Below, one piece after another: positions 61,971 to 64,000 of a DNA stretch of 64,000 nt. Both the position numbers and the translations under genes were made by a program. The stretch comes from Paenalcaligenes hominis (GTDB lineage Bacteria > Pseudomonadota > Gammaproteobacteria > Burkholderiales > Burkholderiaceae_B). Below the pieces are notes generated by a model, which did not search any database, was not told where the DNA came from, and was given only the letters and a program-made list of their open reading frames with translations. The stretch lies in the NCBI RefSeq assembly GCF_011927625.1, contig NZ_JAATIZ010000002.1, positions 558,001 through 622,000 on the forward strand, in the 5' to 3' direction. The number at the start of each line of letters is the position of its first letter. Within the stretch, counting starts at the first letter, position 1.

Positions 61971-63137
61971 ATGCATGCAGATGTCATTATCATTGGTGCA
62001 GGTCCGACTGGCTTGTGTTTAGCAATAGCCTTAGCTCAAGCTGGCTTAAAAAGTATTGTGTTGGAACGCCTAGCGCTGACAGCTATTGCCCAGCCGGCGT
62101 TTGATGGCAGGGAAATTGCCCTCACCCATGAATCGCGTCATTTACTCCACCAATGGGGCATCTGGGATCGGATTCATCCTAACGATGTATCCGATCTTCG
62201 CCACGCTCAGGTCTTAGATGGCCCCGCCTCCAGTGGAATGACCATTCACGCTGAATTAGGCCAAAAAAAGCAATTGGGTTGGCTGGTGCCTAACCATGTA
62301 TTACGGCAAGCCGCCTACGACAGTATGGCACAGCAAGATCGAGTCCAACTTATTACTGACGCCCTAATTGAACGCACCCAGGTGCATGCCAATTATGCAG
62401 AGGTAGGTTTAAGCAACGGGCAAACGCTTCGTGCCCCACTGTTGGTGGCCGCAGACAGTCGTTTTTCAGAGACACGCCGTGCAATGGGCATCCAGGCTCA
62501 TGTGCGTGATTTTGGAAAAAGCATGATGGTGTTTCGCGTCAAGCACAGCCAACCTCACCATCATATTGCATGGGAATGGTTTGGTTATGGGCAGACACGG
62601 GCTTTATTACCGTTAAATGATCAAAGTGCCTCGGTGGTGCTTACGCTTAACCCTAGCTCAATGCAGCAGCTTCTTGCCCTACCTGCAGAGGAGTTTGATA
62701 CGAATATCAGCGAACGTTATGAGTTCAGACTCGGTGCTATGCAGCGCATTAGCGAACGGTTTGTCTACCCTTTAGTGGGGGTGTATGCCACGCAATTTCA
62801 TGCCCACCGTTTTGCGTTAATTGGGGATGCCGCCGTAGGCATGCACCCCGTCACAGCCCACGGCTTTAACCTAGGTGTAGGGAGTGTTGCCGGTTTGGCT
62901 CAACATGTGATTGCTGCTTATCGCGCAGGCCAAGACCTTGCAGACCCAAAGCGATTAGCCGCCTATACTCGCCAACACCACCAACGCTGCTTGCCGCTAT
63001 TTGCCGCGACCAATTTGGTGGTGTCGCTGTATACCAATGACTTGCCTCCCGTTCGTGCCGTGCGCCAAGCTATCCTGAAAGCAGCCAATAGCTTGACGCC
63101 GTTTAAACGGTTTATTGCCACCCGGTTAACGGGTTAA
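61971..63137 (+). CDS. UbiH/UbiF/UbiM-family FAD-dependent hydroxylase (ubiquinone biosynthesis)
   Basis: A 388-residue class A flavin monooxygenase with GAGPTGLCLAIAL, a DGREIALTHES segment characteristic of ubiquinone hydroxylases and the GDAAVGMHPVTAHGFNLGV FAD motif (PVTAHGFN). It would hydroxylate the ring of a ubiquinone precursor; the VTAHGFN variant suggests UbiM, a broad-specificity relative, over UbiH (usually PVAGQGFN). That subassignment is tentative. A role in aromatic catabolism is less likely because of the DGREIALTHES motif. Confidence 0.8.
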   Translation: MHADVIIIGAGPTGLCLAIALAQAGLKSIVLERLALTAIAQPAFDGREIALTHESRHLLHQWGIWDRIHPNDVSDLRHAQVLDGPASSGMTIHAELGQKKQLGWLVPNHVLRQAAYDSMAQQDRVQLITDALIERTQVHANYAEVGLSNGQTLRAPLLVAADSRFSETRRAMGIQAHVRDFGKSMMVFRVKHSQPHHHIAWEWFGYGQTRALLPLNDQSASVVLTLNPSSMQQLLALPAEEFDTNISERYEFRLGAMQRISERFVYPLVGVYATQFHAHRFALIGDAAVGMHPVTAHGFNLGVGSVAGLAQHVIAAYRAGQDLADPKRLAAYTRQHHQRCLPLFAATNLVVSLYTNDLPPVRAVRQAILKAANSLTPFKRFIATRLTG

Positions 63138-64000
63138 ATCTCGGGCGTAGGCGGAATGATTTCAGGGTTGCGCTGACGTTGAGCCAGCGCATCCACCATA
63201 TGAATATTCGCTGGGGCCGAATTACCGTCTTTATCCCGTCCAAAATGCACCACCGTTTGGGGATAAGGGATTTCAATTCCAGCCGCATCAAAATGCTGTT
63301 TAAGCAAACGATTAAAGCTGCGCTGTACGGCCCACTGCATGCCTGGTGCCGTTTTAATTAAAACGCGAATCGTAGCACCAGCGCTGCCTAAGTTGGTTAC
63401 CCCTGGAATGCTGATGTCTTCTAAGATGTACTCTGCCACCTCGGGATCGCGCTTTAGATCCGCAAAGGCAGCATGCATATGCTCTATCACATCATCGACC
63501 GACTCACGCAAGCTAATCAGATACTCACCATGATGGTAGCCGTAATCACGGGTGTGGTTTGCGACACAGTCAATGCTAGAAAACGGCACCAGATGGTAGC
63601 CGCCATCCAGGGTACGAATGACTACCGATCGAATGGTCAGTTTTTCTACCACACCAAATAACCCAGCCACTTCCACCACGTCATTTTGGTTCATGCCATT
63701 TTCAAGCTGAATAAATACGCCCGTGATGACGTCTTGAACCAATTTCTGCGCACCGAACCCAATGGCTAAACCCACCACCCCAGCCCCAGCAATCAGCGGG
63801 CCAATATCTATGCCGACTTGCGATAGCACAACCAACACCGTTAAGGTCACAATCACAATGGCAAGGGCATTTCTAAATAAAATCAATAAGGTTTTTTCGC
63901 GCTCGGTAGGCAGTTTAACGCCGGTGGCACGCGTTAGCCGATGCTCAATCATACTGGCCAGTAAGGTCCAGCTAAGCGCGGCAATCGTCAGTACTACCAC
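63134..64000 (-). CDS. MscS-family mechanosensitive ion channel (N-terminus beyond window edge)
   Basis: The reading frame reaches the last base, so the visible 288 residues are the C-terminal part. They contain two hydrophobic helices (the second being the pore-lining GPLIAGAGVVGLAIGFGAQKLVQD region), then the MscS beta domain with VEVAGLFGVVEKLTIRSVVIRTLDG and a C-terminal alpha-beta domain. This matches YbiO/MscM-type channels that release solutes on hypo-osmotic shock. It overlaps the convergent hydroxylase gene by 4 bp. Confidence 0.88.
   Translation of the reverse strand: MVVLTIAALSWTLLASMIEHRLTRATGVKLPTEREKTLLILFRNALAIVIVTLTVLVVLSQVGIDIGPLIAGAGVVGLAIGFGAQKLVQDVITGVFIQLENGMNQNDVVEVAGLFGVVEKLTIRSVVIRTLDGGYHLVPFSSIDCVANHTRDYGYHHGEYLISLRESVDDVIEHMHAAFADLKRDPEVAEYILEDISIPGVTNLGSAGATIRVLIKTAPGMQWAVQRSFNRLLKQHFDAAGIEIPYPQTVVHFGRDKDGNSAPANIHMVDALAQRQRNPEIIPPTPEI

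Overview
The window looks like the chromosome of an aromatic-degrading beta-proteobacterium, most likely Alcaligenaceae/Burkholderiales. This is inferred from the TRAP and Liv transporters, an aryl-CoA hydroxylase/OYE fusion, a ferulate operon with fcs and ech, an NsrR/Hmp/NnrS nitric-oxide module, and roughly 50% GC outside one AT-rich block. Genes are tightly packed and several convergent pairs overlap at their 3' ends. I saw no rRNA, tRNA, CRISPR array or insertion sequence.

1-25.1 kb is an aromatic, probably indole or auxin (indole-3-acetate), catabolic region. A first plus-strand operon encodes an acyl-CoA thioesterase (cut by the left edge), a flavin hydroxylase/OYE fusion of the salicylyl-CoA/2-aminobenzoyl-CoA type, a gentisate-dioxygenase-type cupin, an FAA hydrolase, a nitrilase and an isatin-hydrolase-like enzyme. 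A second operon encodes a three-component Rieske oxygenase, an acyl-CoA ligase, a thiolase-fold protein lacking the thiolase catalytic residues, its DUF35 partner and an SDR. A TRAP transporter follows. A third operon carries an SDR, an indole/styrene-monooxygenase-type flavoprotein, its flavin reductase and a phytoene-desaturase-like oxidoreductase. Then come an SLC13 transporter, an AraC regulator and a stand-alone flavin-reductase-like protein. My working model is that indole-3-acetate (Rieske, ligase, retro-aldolase) and indole (two-component monooxygenase, SDR) both converge on isatin. Isatin would be hydrolysed, degraded to an aminobenzoyl- or salicylyl-type CoA ester, hydroxylated, and cleaved by the gentisate-type dioxygenase.

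25.1-30.8 kb holds central-metabolism genes: a tartrate/D-malate dehydrogenase-type enzyme, glucose-6-phosphate isomerase and aconitase.

30.9-45.6 kb is a visibly AT-richer block for sugar-acid (uronate/aldarate) use. It contains an ornithine-cyclodeaminase-like protein, kdgD, hydantoinase/oxoprolinase-type A and B subunits, an SDR, a second TRAP transporter, an alpha-ketoglutarate-semialdehyde-type dehydrogenase, a uronate-dehydrogenase/SMP-30 lactonase fusion, an EamA exporter and a GntR/FadR regulator. Three GTCAT-N3-ATGAC-type sites precede its transcription units. An exact 17-bp direct repeat flanks the block, one copy lying inside a terminator hairpin, as if the block had been inserted there.

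45.6-57.1 kb is a minus-strand hydroxycinnamate operon: ech, fcs, livH, a livM-livG fusion, livF, a binding protein, an acyl-CoA dehydrogenase and a MarR regulator. It is divergent from a tetR-eamA pair, with two matching operators between them.

57.1-64 kb carries nsrR, a frameshifted hmp, nnrS, a diguanylate cyclase, a UbiH/F/M-type hydroxylase and an MscS-type channel that runs off the right edge.
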